Positions 36,352 to 45,532 of a stretch of DNA of 64,000 nt are shown here, piece by piece. Position numbers and translations under genes: made by a program. Origin of the DNA: an uncultured Lachnospiraceae bacterium (GTDB lineage Bacteria > Bacillota > Clostridia > Lachnospirales > Lachnospiraceae); NCBI GenBank assembly GCA_903789615.1, contig CAIFEV010000003.1:124001-188000 (forward strand). The letters are read 5' to 3'. Every line of letters begins with the position of its first letter. Position 1 is the first letter of the stretch. Under the pieces are notes generated by a model. That model made no database searches. It saw only the letters and a program-made list of their open reading frames with translations, and was not told the origin of the DNA.

Positions 36352-37365
36352 ATGAGTGGGGTGTCGCTTAAAGACATTGCGAAGGAGTGCGGAATGTCAG
36401 TCGCTACCGTCAGCAAGGCGCTGAACGGCAGAGAGGACATCAGCCCGGCAACCAGAGAGCTGGTGCGCCGGACTGCGGAAAAAATGGACTACCTTCCGAA
36501 CTCGGCGGCACGGATGCTCAAGACCAGACGCTCCTACACCATCGGCGTACTTCTCGAAGATGCGGCCGGCAGCGGACTGACGCATGAGTATTTCTCACGG
36601 GTACTGCAGGGCTTCAAAAACGAGGCCGAGACGCTCGGATATGACATCACGTTTCTGCGCAATGTCAACCGGCAGATGGGATTCCTCGAGAACTGCCGGT
36701 ACAGGGGGCTGGACGGAGCCGTCATCGTAAACAAGGATTTCGATGATCCGGAGGTGCGCAAGCTCCTGAACGCAACATCGTTCCCGTGCGTGACGATCGA
36801 TTATGTCTGCAACACGAGGACGTCCGTCGAATCGGACAATGTCAGGGGAATGCACACACTGACTTCCTATGTGTGCTCGGAGGGACATTCCCGGATCGCC
36901 TATATTCACGGCGAGGGAGAAACCGAGGTCACGAAGCGCAGAGTCGCCGCATTCTACACGGCGCTGGAGGAAAACGACATAACCATCCCGGATGAGTACC
37001 TGGTGGAGAGCAAATATCTGCACTCGAAGGACGCTGCGGTCTGCACGAAGCGGCTGATGGAGCTTCCGCATCCGCCGACCTGTATCATGTACCCGGACGA
37101 TATGACCGCCTTCGGGGGGATTGAATATCTGCGGAGTGTCGGGATCCGGGTTCCGGAGGATGTCTCTGTCACCGGGTATGACGGCTCGGAATTTTCACAG
37201 ATGCTCCTGCCGCCGCTTACGACCTACTGGCAGAACGCCGAAAGAATGGGACAGGAGGCGGCAAAAGAACTGATCGCCTCGATTGAGCATCCAAAGACTA
37301 CGTATCTGAAACGGATAACCATTGAAGGTGCACTCTGGAAAGGGAGCACCGTCAGAAAAATATAA
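36352..37365 (+). CDS. LacI family transcriptional regulator
   Basis: VSLKDIAKECGMSVATVSKALNGREDISPATRELV HTH; periplasmic-binding-like domain. Confidence 0.95.
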   Translation: MSGVSLKDIAKECGMSVATVSKALNGREDISPATRELVRRTAEKMDYLPNSAARMLKTRRSYTIGVLLEDAAGSGLTHEYFSRVLQGFKNEAETLGYDITFLRNVNRQMGFLENCRYRGLDGAVIVNKDFDDPEVRKLLNATSFPCVTIDYVCNTRTSVESDNVRGMHTLTSYVCSEGHSRIAYIHGEGETEVTKRRVAAFYTALEENDITIPDEYLVESKYLHSKDAAVCTKRLMELPHPPTCIMYPDDMTAFGGIEYLRSVGIRVPEDVSVTGYDGSEFSQMLLPPLTTYWQNAERMGQEAAKELIASIEHPKTTYLKRITIEGALWKGSTVRKI

Positions 37366-37406
37366 ACCAGCTGAAAAAAGCAATATCTATGAAGGGAGAA
37401 ATTGCG

Positions 37407-38885
37407 ATGAGTAAAAAGAGACTGGTAAGTGCAGCGATGGCTGCGGCGTTTGCGGCATCTCTGATCACGGGATGCGGCTCCTCCGGAGGCGGAACGACAA
37501 CTACGACGGCAGCCGCCGGACAGACGACAACGAAGGCAGCGCAGACCACGACCAAGGCGGCCGAAAAGACCACGACCAAGGCGGCGGCGTCCGGCAGCGA
37601 GGGCAAGGTTCTCAACATCCAGGCCTGGAACGAAGAGTTCAAGTCCAGAATGGAAGACCACTACCCGGGGTATGAGAAGGTCGACGCGACGACCGGCAAG
37701 ATCGGGGATGTTACCGTCAAGTGGACGATCACGCCGAGCAAGGACAATGCGTACCAGAATCAGCTCGACAAGGTTCTCCCGGACAATGAGAAGGCATCCG
37801 CAGACGACAAGGTCGATATCTTCCTGATGGAAGCCGACTACGCGCTGAAGTATGTCAACGCGGATGTGACGATGTCTCTGAAGGATCTTGGAATCTCCGA
37901 CAGTGACATAAGCGATCAGTACAAGTACACGCAGGACATCGTAAAGGACAAGAGCGGAAACCTTAAAGGCCTGGCATGGCAGGCATGCTCTGCCGGTCTG
38001 ATCTACAACCGCGCGGCGGCGAAGGAGGTTCTCGGGTCTGACGATCCGGCCACGGTGCAGGAAGCCGTTAAGGACTGGAGTGCATTTTCCGATACAGCCG
38101 GCAAGCTCAAAGAGGCCGGATATAACATCACCGCCACGACCAATGATACCTACCGCGTATATTCCAACAACGTGAAAACTCCGTGGGTGAAGGACGGAAA
38201 ACTTACGGTGGATGACAACATTAAGAAGTGGGTCGATGACTCCAAGGCGCTGGTAGATGCCGGCGAGACCGGAACGCAGGATCTGTGGAGTGACGACTGG
38301 AGCAAGGGATTCTACCCGGATGGCAAGGTGTTCTGCTACTTCGGACCGGCATGGCTTATCAATTTCTCCATGAAGGGTGATGACACCTCTTCGATCGCCG
38401 GACAGGGCGGCTGGGGCTTCTGCGCAGGACCGCAGTCCTTCTACTGGGGCGGCACCTGGATCGCAGCGGCAGCCGGAACCGACAACCCGACGCTTGTCAA
38501 GGACATCATGCTGAAGATGACCACAGACAAGAGTATTCTGAAGGATATCTCCGTGAAGGATGCCGACTGTGTCAACAGCAAGAGCGTCAATGCCGAGCTG
38601 GCGAAAGAGACCATTGATCCGGTTGCTCCGGCGGAAGGTGATGACGGCAAGATGAAGCCGGGCAACATCACCTACATTCTCGGCGGACAGAATCCGTACA
38701 AGGAACTCTCCGAAGGCGCCGAGAAGGTTGACATGAGCAACATCTCCGACTACGACCAGGGCTGCAACGAGGAATTCCAGAAGGCAATGAAGAACTACTT
38801 TGACGGCAACGCTTCCTACGACGATGCCCTGACGCAGTTCAAAAAGGCCGTAAACGAGAAATATCCGGATGTTCAGGCAGACTGA
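37407..38885 (+). CDS. Carbohydrate ABC transporter substrate-binding lipoprotein
   Basis: Signal peptide ending LITGCGSSGGG; repetitive TTTKAA linker; SBP family 1-like body. Confidence 0.9.
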   Translation: MSKKRLVSAAMAAAFAASLITGCGSSGGGTTTTTAAAGQTTTKAAQTTTKAAEKTTTKAAASGSEGKVLNIQAWNEEFKSRMEDHYPGYEKVDATTGKIGDVTVKWTITPSKDNAYQNQLDKVLPDNEKASADDKVDIFLMEADYALKYVNADVTMSLKDLGISDSDISDQYKYTQDIVKDKSGNLKGLAWQACSAGLIYNRAAAKEVLGSDDPATVQEAVKDWSAFSDTAGKLKEAGYNITATTNDTYRVYSNNVKTPWVKDGKLTVDDNIKKWVDDSKALVDAGETGTQDLWSDDWSKGFYPDGKVFCYFGPAWLINFSMKGDDTSSIAGQGGWGFCAGPQSFYWGGTWIAAAAGTDNPTLVKDIMLKMTTDKSILKDISVKDADCVNSKSVNAELAKETIDPVAPAEGDDGKMKPGNITYILGGQNPYKELSEGAEKVDMSNISDYDQGCNEEFQKAMKNYFDGNASYDDALTQFKKAVNEKYPDVQAD

Positions 38886-38939
38886 TTCCTGATATCCGTA
38901 CAGGTAAGCCGGAAACAAGACGGCATCTGAGTACAGAAA

Positions 38940-38975
38940 GGCCTGTCCGGCGAAAAACCGGGCAGGCTTTTTCCT
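38940..38975 (+). terminator. Internal terminator between binding protein and permease genes
   Basis: GCCTGTCCGGCGAAAAACCGGGCAGGC followed by TTTTTCCTTTT. Confidence 0.7.
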
Positions 38976-39011
38976 TTTCATTTTCGAGAATCGTGCAGCA
39001 GGAGGCCTTGC

Positions 39012-39974
39012 ATGAACAAAAAGAAAAAAAGGGCAGGAACCGCGAGGTATAACAAATGGGGCTATATCTTCCTGCTGCCTTTTGTGATCGTGTATGTGAT
39101 CTTTCAGCTGATTCCGCTGATTGATACCATCTACAACAGTTTCTTTGAAAATTACCGGTCGGGTCTCAAACAGATCGGACCGAATTTTGTGGGGTTCGCC
39201 AATTATTTGAAGTTGTTCCAGACAGGCGATCTTCCGACGTATTTCGCGAATACCATGATCATGTGGGTGATGGGATTCGTCCCGCAGATCGTGATTTCCC
39301 TTATTCTGGCGTACTGGTTTTCCGATCCGTCGCTGCGCCTCAAGGGTCAGAGGTTTTTTAAGACGGTTATCTATCTCCCGAATCTGATCATGGCAGCGGC
39401 ATTTGCCATGTTGTTCTTTACACTGTTTTCGGATTCCGGACCGATCAATTCGATTCTTGTCGGCGCGGGAATCCTGAAGGAACCGTATTCGTTCTTCTCC
39501 CATGTCGGGAGTACCCGCGGGCTGGTCGCTTTCATGAACTTCATTATGTGGTTCGGCAACACGACAATCCTGCTGATGGCCGGTATGATGGGGATCGACA
39601 CGTCGCTGTACGAGGCCGCGCAGGTAGACGGCGCCACATCATCGCAGGTGTTCTGGAAGATCACACTGCCGCTTCTCAAGCCGATCCTCCTTTATGTAGT
39701 GATCACGTCGCTCATCGGCGGCCTGCAGATGTTCGATGTTCCGCAGATACTGACCGGTGGCACGGGCGATCCGAACCGCGCGTCCATGACGATGATCATG
39801 TACCTGAACAATCATCTGTACAGCAAGAACTATGGTCTGGCGGGCGCGCTTTCCGTTATTCTGTTCATTATCACCGGGCTTCTGAGCCTTCTCGTTTACC
39901 GCATGATCGGCGGCACGGGGGATGACAGTTATGGAAAGCCGGCTAAATCCGTCAGAAAAGCAAAAAGGAGATGA
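39012..39974 (+). CDS. ABC transporter permease (MalF-like)
   Basis: EAAQVDGATSSQVFWKITLPLLKPI EAA motif; 6-TM pattern. Confidence 0.92.
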   Translation: MNKKKKRAGTARYNKWGYIFLLPFVIVYVIFQLIPLIDTIYNSFFENYRSGLKQIGPNFVGFANYLKLFQTGDLPTYFANTMIMWVMGFVPQIVISLILAYWFSDPSLRLKGQRFFKTVIYLPNLIMAAAFAMLFFTLFSDSGPINSILVGAGILKEPYSFFSHVGSTRGLVAFMNFIMWFGNTTILLMAGMMGIDTSLYEAAQVDGATSSQVFWKITLPLLKPILLYVVITSLIGGLQMFDVPQILTGGTGDPNRASMTMIMYLNNHLYSKNYGLAGALSVILFIITGLLSLLVYRMIGGTGDDSYGKPAKSVRKAKRR

Positions 39975-40840
39975 TGGTCATGGAACAGAAGAAAATGAAA
40001 AGTAACAGGCATCCTGTGCACGCGCGCCAGGTGGTTGCGTACATCGTGCTTGTCATCATGTCGATCCTTTGCCTGGTGTGGTTCTACATCCTGTTCATCA
40101 ACGCGACCCGTTCCAACGGTGAGCTGGGACGCGGCTTCTCGCCGATCCCCAGCACGCATTTTGTTGAAAACTGGAATAATCTGATCCACGGGACCCTGCC
40201 GGTCTTCAACGGTTTGTTCAACAGTTTCTTCATCGCGATCACCTCGTCGGTCCTGACGGTGTATTTCTCCTCGATGACCGCCTATGCGATTCACGTGTAT
40301 GATTTTAAACTGAAGAGGTTCATGTTCACCTTTATCCTGAGTGTCATGATGATCCCGACACAGGTTACGGCGCTTGGATTTGTACGGCTCGTCGACAGGA
40401 TGGGGCTGGAGGACAACTTTATCCCGCTGATCATCCCGGCCATCGCGGCGCCTGCCGTGTTCTACTACATGAAACAGTACATGGAAAGCACCCTGCCGAT
40501 GTCTCTGGTCGAGGCTTCCCGGATTGACGGCGCGTCGGAATTCCGCACGTTCAACAGCATTGTGCTGCCGATCATGAAGCCGGCCATCGCGGTCCAGATG
40601 ATCTTCGCCTTTGTCGGGAGCTGGAACAACTACTTCACTCCGGCCCTGATTCTTCACGATGACAAGATGAAGACGCTGCCGATTCTGATCGCCCAGCTGC
40701 GCGCGGCCGACTGGCTGAAGTTCGACATGGGACAGGTTTACATGATGATTGCCTTTTCGATCTTCCCGGTAATTATCGTGTACATCATTCTTTCCCGTTA
40801 CATCGTTGGCGGTGTTGCTCTCGGTGCCGTTAAGGGATGA
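39971..40840 (+). CDS. ABC transporter permease (MalG-like)
   Basis: EASRIDGASEFRTFNSIVLPIMKPAIAV EAA motif; ATGA overlap with the upstream permease. Confidence 0.92.
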   Translation: MMVMEQKKMKSNRHPVHARQVVAYIVLVIMSILCLVWFYILFINATRSNGELGRGFSPIPSTHFVENWNNLIHGTLPVFNGLFNSFFIAITSSVLTVYFSSMTAYAIHVYDFKLKRFMFTFILSVMMIPTQVTALGFVRLVDRMGLEDNFIPLIIPAIAAPAVFYYMKQYMESTLPMSLVEASRIDGASEFRTFNSIVLPIMKPAIAVQMIFAFVGSWNNYFTPALILHDDKMKTLPILIAQLRAADWLKFDMGQVYMMIAFSIFPVIIVYIILSRYIVGGVALGAVKG

Positions 40841-40912
40841 CAAATGAGGGCTGTGTCCGGAAAAAAGCAAATTGGTCATATAAAATAACCAGAAACTGGC
40901 AATTGCTATAGT

Positions 40913-40935
40913 ACCAAATCCGGCTATACTTTGGT
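40913..40935. promoter_or_regulatory. Operator-like inverted repeat in the promoter of the ECF S gene
   Basis: ACCAAA-N11-TTTGGT overlapping TTGCTA-N16-TATACT. Confidence 0.45.
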
Positions 40936-40983
40936 TCAAGGATCTGCGGAAGCAGAAATCTTGAGAAAAGAGAGGATTTGAGT

Positions 40984-41598
40984 ATGGCAACTGTAACAGC
41001 AAATGCGGAAAAGGCACAGACAAGACCGGACCACATCAAAAAACTTGCGTTCGCGGCTGTCTTCGCGGCAATCACGTATGTGGTATTTACCTTCCTTTCC
41101 ATCCGGATTCCGACACCGGGCGGCGGCCAGGTTTCCGTGCATCTCGGGAATGCGTTCGTCGTTCTTGGCGCTCTGTTCCTGGGAAGCGTGTACGGCGGGC
41201 TCGGCGGCGCCATCGGCCTTACGATCGCCGATCTGATCGACCCGGTCTACATTGTCGAGGCACCGGTCACGTTCCTCGTGAAATTCCTGATGGGCGTCAT
41301 CGTCGGCCTGATCGCGCACAAGGCAGGCCACATAACGAAGCGCACCGACACGAAGGGAATTCTGAAGTGGGTCATTCTCTCCACTGTCGTGGGACTTCTC
41401 TTCAACGTCTTCGTCGATCCGTCCCTGCGCTATGTGTACAAGATCGCAATTCTTGGGAAGCCGGCGGCCGACGTGTCCTTTGCCATTAATTTCGGCGTGA
41501 CGGTCATCAACTCCGTTGTGTCTGCTGTCATCGTCGTGGTTCTGTACATGGCATTGCGCAAGCCGTTCAGAAAAATGGGACTGTTCTTTACATTGTGA
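40984..41598 (+). CDS. ECF transporter S component, unknown substrate
   Basis: AAITYVVFTFLSIRIPTPGGGQVSVHLGNAFVVLGALFLGSVYGGLGGAIGLTIADLIDP; 5-6 TM. Confidence 0.85.
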   Translation: MATVTANAEKAQTRPDHIKKLAFAAVFAAITYVVFTFLSIRIPTPGGGQVSVHLGNAFVVLGALFLGSVYGGLGGAIGLTIADLIDPVYIVEAPVTFLVKFLMGVIVGLIAHKAGHITKRTDTKGILKWVILSTVVGLLFNVFVDPSLRYVYKIAILGKPAADVSFAINFGVTVINSVVSAVIVVVLYMALRKPFRKMGLFFTL

Positions 41599-41622
41599 TT
41601 TGCTTGATATACAAGGGGGGAT

Positions 41623-41658
41623 GCCGCCCGGGTGCTTAAGAAGTGCCCGGGCGGTTTG
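41623..41658 (+). terminator. Intrinsic terminator
   Basis: CCGCCCGGGTGCTTAAGAAGTGCCCGGGCGG followed by TTTGCTGTT. Confidence 0.6.
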
Positions 41659-41804
41659 CTGTTCCCTCTTACAGTTGCTATAGCGTGTAACTTGAACAAA
41701 CGGAATATCTGTAGTATAGTCGCGATAATGTTTGCAGAAGTGGCCGGAGCATGTGCCGCAGACTGTGCGGACAGAGCAGAAAAGCTTGGAAGAGAGACGT
41801 TTGG

Positions 41805-43085
41805 ATGGAACTGACGGAAATTTCGGATAACCGCTTTACGAGAACCTGGGAACAGCTTGACCGGGTGCCGGAGACTTCCTATATATTGCTGGATATCCGC
41901 GAGGACGATCAACTGCACTACGGCGTCGTGCCGGAGGCGTACCATGAGCCCCAGAGTCATTTCCCGATTGCGGCGGGCGGATATGAGGATAATGAAGAGC
42001 AGGAAGCGCGGATCCTCGACAAGGTGATCCACGCAGCGTCCGGGCGCCCGGTCTGCGTGTTCTGCAAGTCCGGTGTGAGATCGGGAGCTGCCGCCGGGTG
42101 GCTGCGCGAAAAAGGCGGTCTGACCGTTTACGACATGGAAGGCGGATATGACGCGTGGGTGATCCATGCGCTGGCGACGGAAGAGCAGCACAGTGAGGAG
42201 GCCAGAGAGCGGCGCACGAAGGAGATCGAGCAGAGCATCCGCAAGGAGTTTCACAAGCCCATTCTCTCAAAATTCACGAAGGCGGTGCGCCAGTATGAGC
42301 TGGTGAAACCGGGCGATACCATAGCGGTGTGCATCTCGGGCGGCAAGGACTCGATGCTGATGGCGAAGTGTTTTCAGGAGCTGAAGCGCCAGAACAAATT
42401 CGACTTTAATGTGCTGTATCTGTGCATGGACCCCGGATATAACGCGGCGAACCGGCACATCATCGAACAGAACGCGAAAATTCTCGGGATCCCGATCACA
42501 TTTTTCAAGTCGGACATTTTTGATACCGTGGATGTGGTGTCTAAATCGCCGTGTTATCTGTGCGCGCGGATGCGCCGGGGATATCTGTACAGCAAGGCGC
42601 GGGAGCTCGGCTGTAACAAGATCGCACTCGGCCACCACTACGACGACGTGATCGAGACGACGCTGATGGGGATGCTCTACGGGGCGCAGATCCAGACGAT
42701 GATGCCCAAGCTTCACAGCACGAATTTCCCGGGCATGGAGCTCATCCGGCCGCTGTATCTGGTGCGCGAGGACGCTATCAAGCGGTGGCGTGACGAAAAC
42801 AACCTGCATTTCCTGCAGTGCGCCTGCCATTTCACCGAAACCTGCACGACCTGCGCCTCCGACGGGACGACCAACTCCGCGCGGCTTGCGACCAAGAAAC
42901 TCATCCGCCAGATGAAGAAGGGCAACCCGTTTGTCGAGAGCAACATCTTCAATTCCATGACCAATGTAAACCTCTCCACCGTTCTGGCGTACAAAAAGGA
43001 CGGCGTGACGCACTCCTTCCTGGATGATTATGACAATGCTTTGGGCCGGGGAGCGGCGCCAGCCGGAAAAGGAGAAAATACATGA
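41805..43085 (+). CDS. Rhodanese domain fused to a TtcA-family tRNA thiolation ATPase
   Basis: N-terminal SYILLDIREDDQ...VCVFCKSGVRSGAAAGWL rhodanese; C-terminal ISGGKDSMLMAKC PP-loop, PCYLC and ALGHHYDDVIETTLMGM. Confidence 0.9.
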   Translation: MELTEISDNRFTRTWEQLDRVPETSYILLDIREDDQLHYGVVPEAYHEPQSHFPIAAGGYEDNEEQEARILDKVIHAASGRPVCVFCKSGVRSGAAAGWLREKGGLTVYDMEGGYDAWVIHALATEEQHSEEARERRTKEIEQSIRKEFHKPILSKFTKAVRQYELVKPGDTIAVCISGGKDSMLMAKCFQELKRQNKFDFNVLYLCMDPGYNAANRHIIEQNAKILGIPITFFKSDIFDTVDVVSKSPCYLCARMRRGYLYSKARELGCNKIALGHHYDDVIETTLMGMLYGAQIQTMMPKLHSTNFPGMELIRPLYLVREDAIKRWRDENNLHFLQCACHFTETCTTCASDGTTNSARLATKKLIRQMKKGNPFVESNIFNSMTNVNLSTVLAYKKDGVTHSFLDDYDNALGRGAAPAGKGENT

Positions 43086-43993
43086 CACTGCAGCAGCTTC
43101 GATATGCGATCATGGTGGCGGACCAGCACTCCATGAACAAAGCGGCAGAGAAACTGTTCATCACGCAGCCGAGCCTGTCCAACTCGATCCGGGAACTTGA
43201 AAACGAGCTTGGAATTGAGATTTTCATCCGCTCCAACCGTGGTGTTACCCTGACGCCGGAAGGGGAGGAATTCTTAGGTTACGCCAGGCAGATGATGGAG
43301 CACTACCGGCTCATCACGGACCGGTTTGTGAGCAAGTCGGATTCAAAGGAAAAGTTCTCCGTCTCGGCACAGCACTATTCTTTTGCCGTGGAGGCGTTCA
43401 TCAAGCTGGTGCGCGAGTACGGGTTCGGCAAGTATGAATTTGCCATGCATGAGACGAAGACGGGCGAAGTGATCGACAACGTAAAGACGCTGAAGAGTGA
43501 GGTGGGAGTGCTCTATGAGAACGACTTCAACCGCGCGGTGCTGGAGAAAATTTTCCGGAGGGACGAGCTGGAATTTGTTCCGCTGTTTGACTGCCACATC
43601 TGCGTATTTCTGACGAAAAATCATCCGCTGGCGGGACAGAAGAAGATCCGGATGGAGCAGCTGGAGGATTACCCGTGCTGCTCCTTTGAGCAGGGGGACA
43701 ACAATTCCTTCTATTTTTCGGAGGAAGTCATGTCCACGTACGACTACAAGAAGATGCTCAAAGCCGACGACCGGGCGACATTCCTGAATTTCATGGTCGG
43801 GCTGAACGCCTACACGCTGTGTTCCGGACTCATCTGCGAGGAGCTCAACGGTGAGGAGTACACGGCGATCCCGCTTGATACGGACGAGACCATGACGATC
43901 GGGTATATAAAGATCGCCCGCATGCCGCTCTCGCCCATCGCCCAGAAATATGTGGGACTGCTGGAAAAATATCGGGACAACGTGGTATCATAA
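43082..43993 (+). CDS. LysR family transcriptional regulator
   Basis: MTLQQLRYAIMVADQHSMNKAAEKLFITQPSLSNSIRELENELGIEIFIRSNRGVTLTPEGEEFL; ATGA overlap with the TtcA-like gene. Confidence 0.95.
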   Translation: MTLQQLRYAIMVADQHSMNKAAEKLFITQPSLSNSIRELENELGIEIFIRSNRGVTLTPEGEEFLGYARQMMEHYRLITDRFVSKSDSKEKFSVSAQHYSFAVEAFIKLVREYGFGKYEFAMHETKTGEVIDNVKTLKSEVGVLYENDFNRAVLEKIFRRDELEFVPLFDCHICVFLTKNHPLAGQKKIRMEQLEDYPCCSFEQGDNNSFYFSEEVMSTYDYKKMLKADDRATFLNFMVGLNAYTLCSGLICEELNGEEYTAIPLDTDETMTIGYIKIARMPLSPIAQKYVGLLEKYRDNVVS

Positions 43994-44032
43994 CCTGTAC
44001 AGGCTGAACAGAGGAAGAAAGGAGGAAGGCTT

Positions 44033-44152
44033 TTGAGCACCGCAGAGCTTGTTGAAAAACTGAATACGCGTACAAAATCGGTACTCGCCTTCCGCGGCAT
44101 TCTTCTGGCCGGGTACGGCCTTGCAAGGGATGACTGCCTTTTTGGAGTGTGA
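44033..44152 (+). CDS. Candidate 39-aa small ORF
   Basis: RBS AAAGGAGG then TTG AGC ACC..: MSTAELVEKLNTRTKSVLAFRGILLAGYGLARDDCLFGV*. Confidence 0.35.
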   Translation: MSTAELVEKLNTRTKSVLAFRGILLAGYGLARDDCLFGV

Positions 44153-44212
44153 GAAAAGTGTCTGCGCGGATGCGCATTGTTTGAAATCCTCATATTCAGA
44201 AAGGCATTGCAT

Positions 44213-45490
44213 ATGAAACCTGCAGCTTTGATTGTGTTTGTTGCCATGTATGTGCTCATGATCATCTTCATGAAGCACATGAAAGTCCGCACCGGGATTG
44301 TACTGGCTGCTGCGGCGCTTTTCCTCGTGACCGGAATCCTTCCGGTGAAGGATGTCGCCGGCGCCATCAACTGGAATGTCCTTCTCATGATGGCCGGCAC
44401 CATGGTCCTGGTCGACTTCTTCATCGACTCGAAGATGCCCAACCGCATGGCCGACATCATCCTGGACAGATGCAAAAACGTCGCTTCGGTCATCATCGCC
44501 ATGTCCCTCTTCGCGGGTATTATCTCGGCGTTCATCGACAACGTGGCCACCGTCGTGATGGTCGCCCCGGTCGGACTTGCGATCTGTAAAAAGCTCAAGA
44601 TTAATCCGGTGGGCATGATCCTGTGCATCGCGGTCTCCAGCAACCTGCAGGGCGCGGCGACGCTGGTCGGCGACACCACGTCCATCATGCTCGGCGCCTA
44701 CGCGAACATGGACTTCACGAACTTCTTCTGGATGAACGGACGCCTTGGTATTTTCTTTGCCGTAGAACTCGGTTGTCTTGCGACGATTCCGATCATGAAG
44801 TGGCTGTTCCGCAAAGAAAAACAGCCGGTAGAGGCTAATGAAAAAACGGTTGTGAGTGACTATGTTCCGACCGTGGCACTTGTCGGTCTCGTGGCGGCGC
44901 TGATCGCTGTTTCCTTTGTGCCGGAAAAGCCGGACATCACAAATGGTCTGATCTGCTGTGTATTCGCCGCGGTTGTCGGTGTGTACGAATTCCTGCGTTC
45001 CCGCCGTGCGGACAAGCTGCTGCATGCGCTCGCAAGTATCGATTTTGAAACTCTTCTGATGCTCTTCGGGCTGTTCCTTGTCATCGGCGGTGTGAGCGCC
45101 GTCGGGCTGATTGATGACGCGGCGGAACTTATCGCGCGGCTTGGCGGAAGCAACATGTTCCTGCTCTACACGATTATCGTCTGGGGTTCGGTCCTGATTT
45201 CCGCATTTGTCGACAATATCCCCTATGTGGCGACAATGCTTCCGGTTATCGCCGGAATCACGGGGAATCTCGGCATTGAGCCGTATCTGCTGTATTTCGG
45301 CCTGCTCTCCGGTGCGACACTCGGCGGCAACCTGACGCCATTTGGCGCATCGGCCAACATCGCTGCAGGCGGTATCCTCCGGAAAGAGGGATATTCCGTC
45401 TCCTTTAAAGATTTTGCCAGAATCGGCATTCCCTTCACGCTGACAGCCGTGATGGTGGGATATATCTTCATCTGGGCCGTCTGGCACTGA
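44213..45490 (+). CDS. ArsB/NhaD-type SLC13-like permease
   Basis: DNVATVVMVAPVGLAI and DNIPYVATMLPVI repeats typical of the ion transporter superfamily; multi-TM. Confidence 0.85.
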   Translation: MKPAALIVFVAMYVLMIIFMKHMKVRTGIVLAAAALFLVTGILPVKDVAGAINWNVLLMMAGTMVLVDFFIDSKMPNRMADIILDRCKNVASVIIAMSLFAGIISAFIDNVATVVMVAPVGLAICKKLKINPVGMILCIAVSSNLQGAATLVGDTTSIMLGAYANMDFTNFFWMNGRLGIFFAVELGCLATIPIMKWLFRKEKQPVEANEKTVVSDYVPTVALVGLVAALIAVSFVPEKPDITNGLICCVFAAVVGVYEFLRSRRADKLLHALASIDFETLLMLFGLFLVIGGVSAVGLIDDAAELIARLGGSNMFLLYTIIVWGSVLISAFVDNIPYVATMLPVIAGITGNLGIEPYLLYFGLLSGATLGGNLTPFGASANIAAGGILRKEGYSVSFKDFARIGIPFTLTAVMVGYIFIWAVWH

Positions 45491-45532
45491 CACACACCGG
45501 TTTTGAGGACCGGGGGAAAGAAAAAGAAACAC

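Noticed and set aside
37224-39503. 759-aa minus-strand ORF
   Set aside because: Shadow ORF opposite the LacI, binding protein and permease genes; no recognisable domain.
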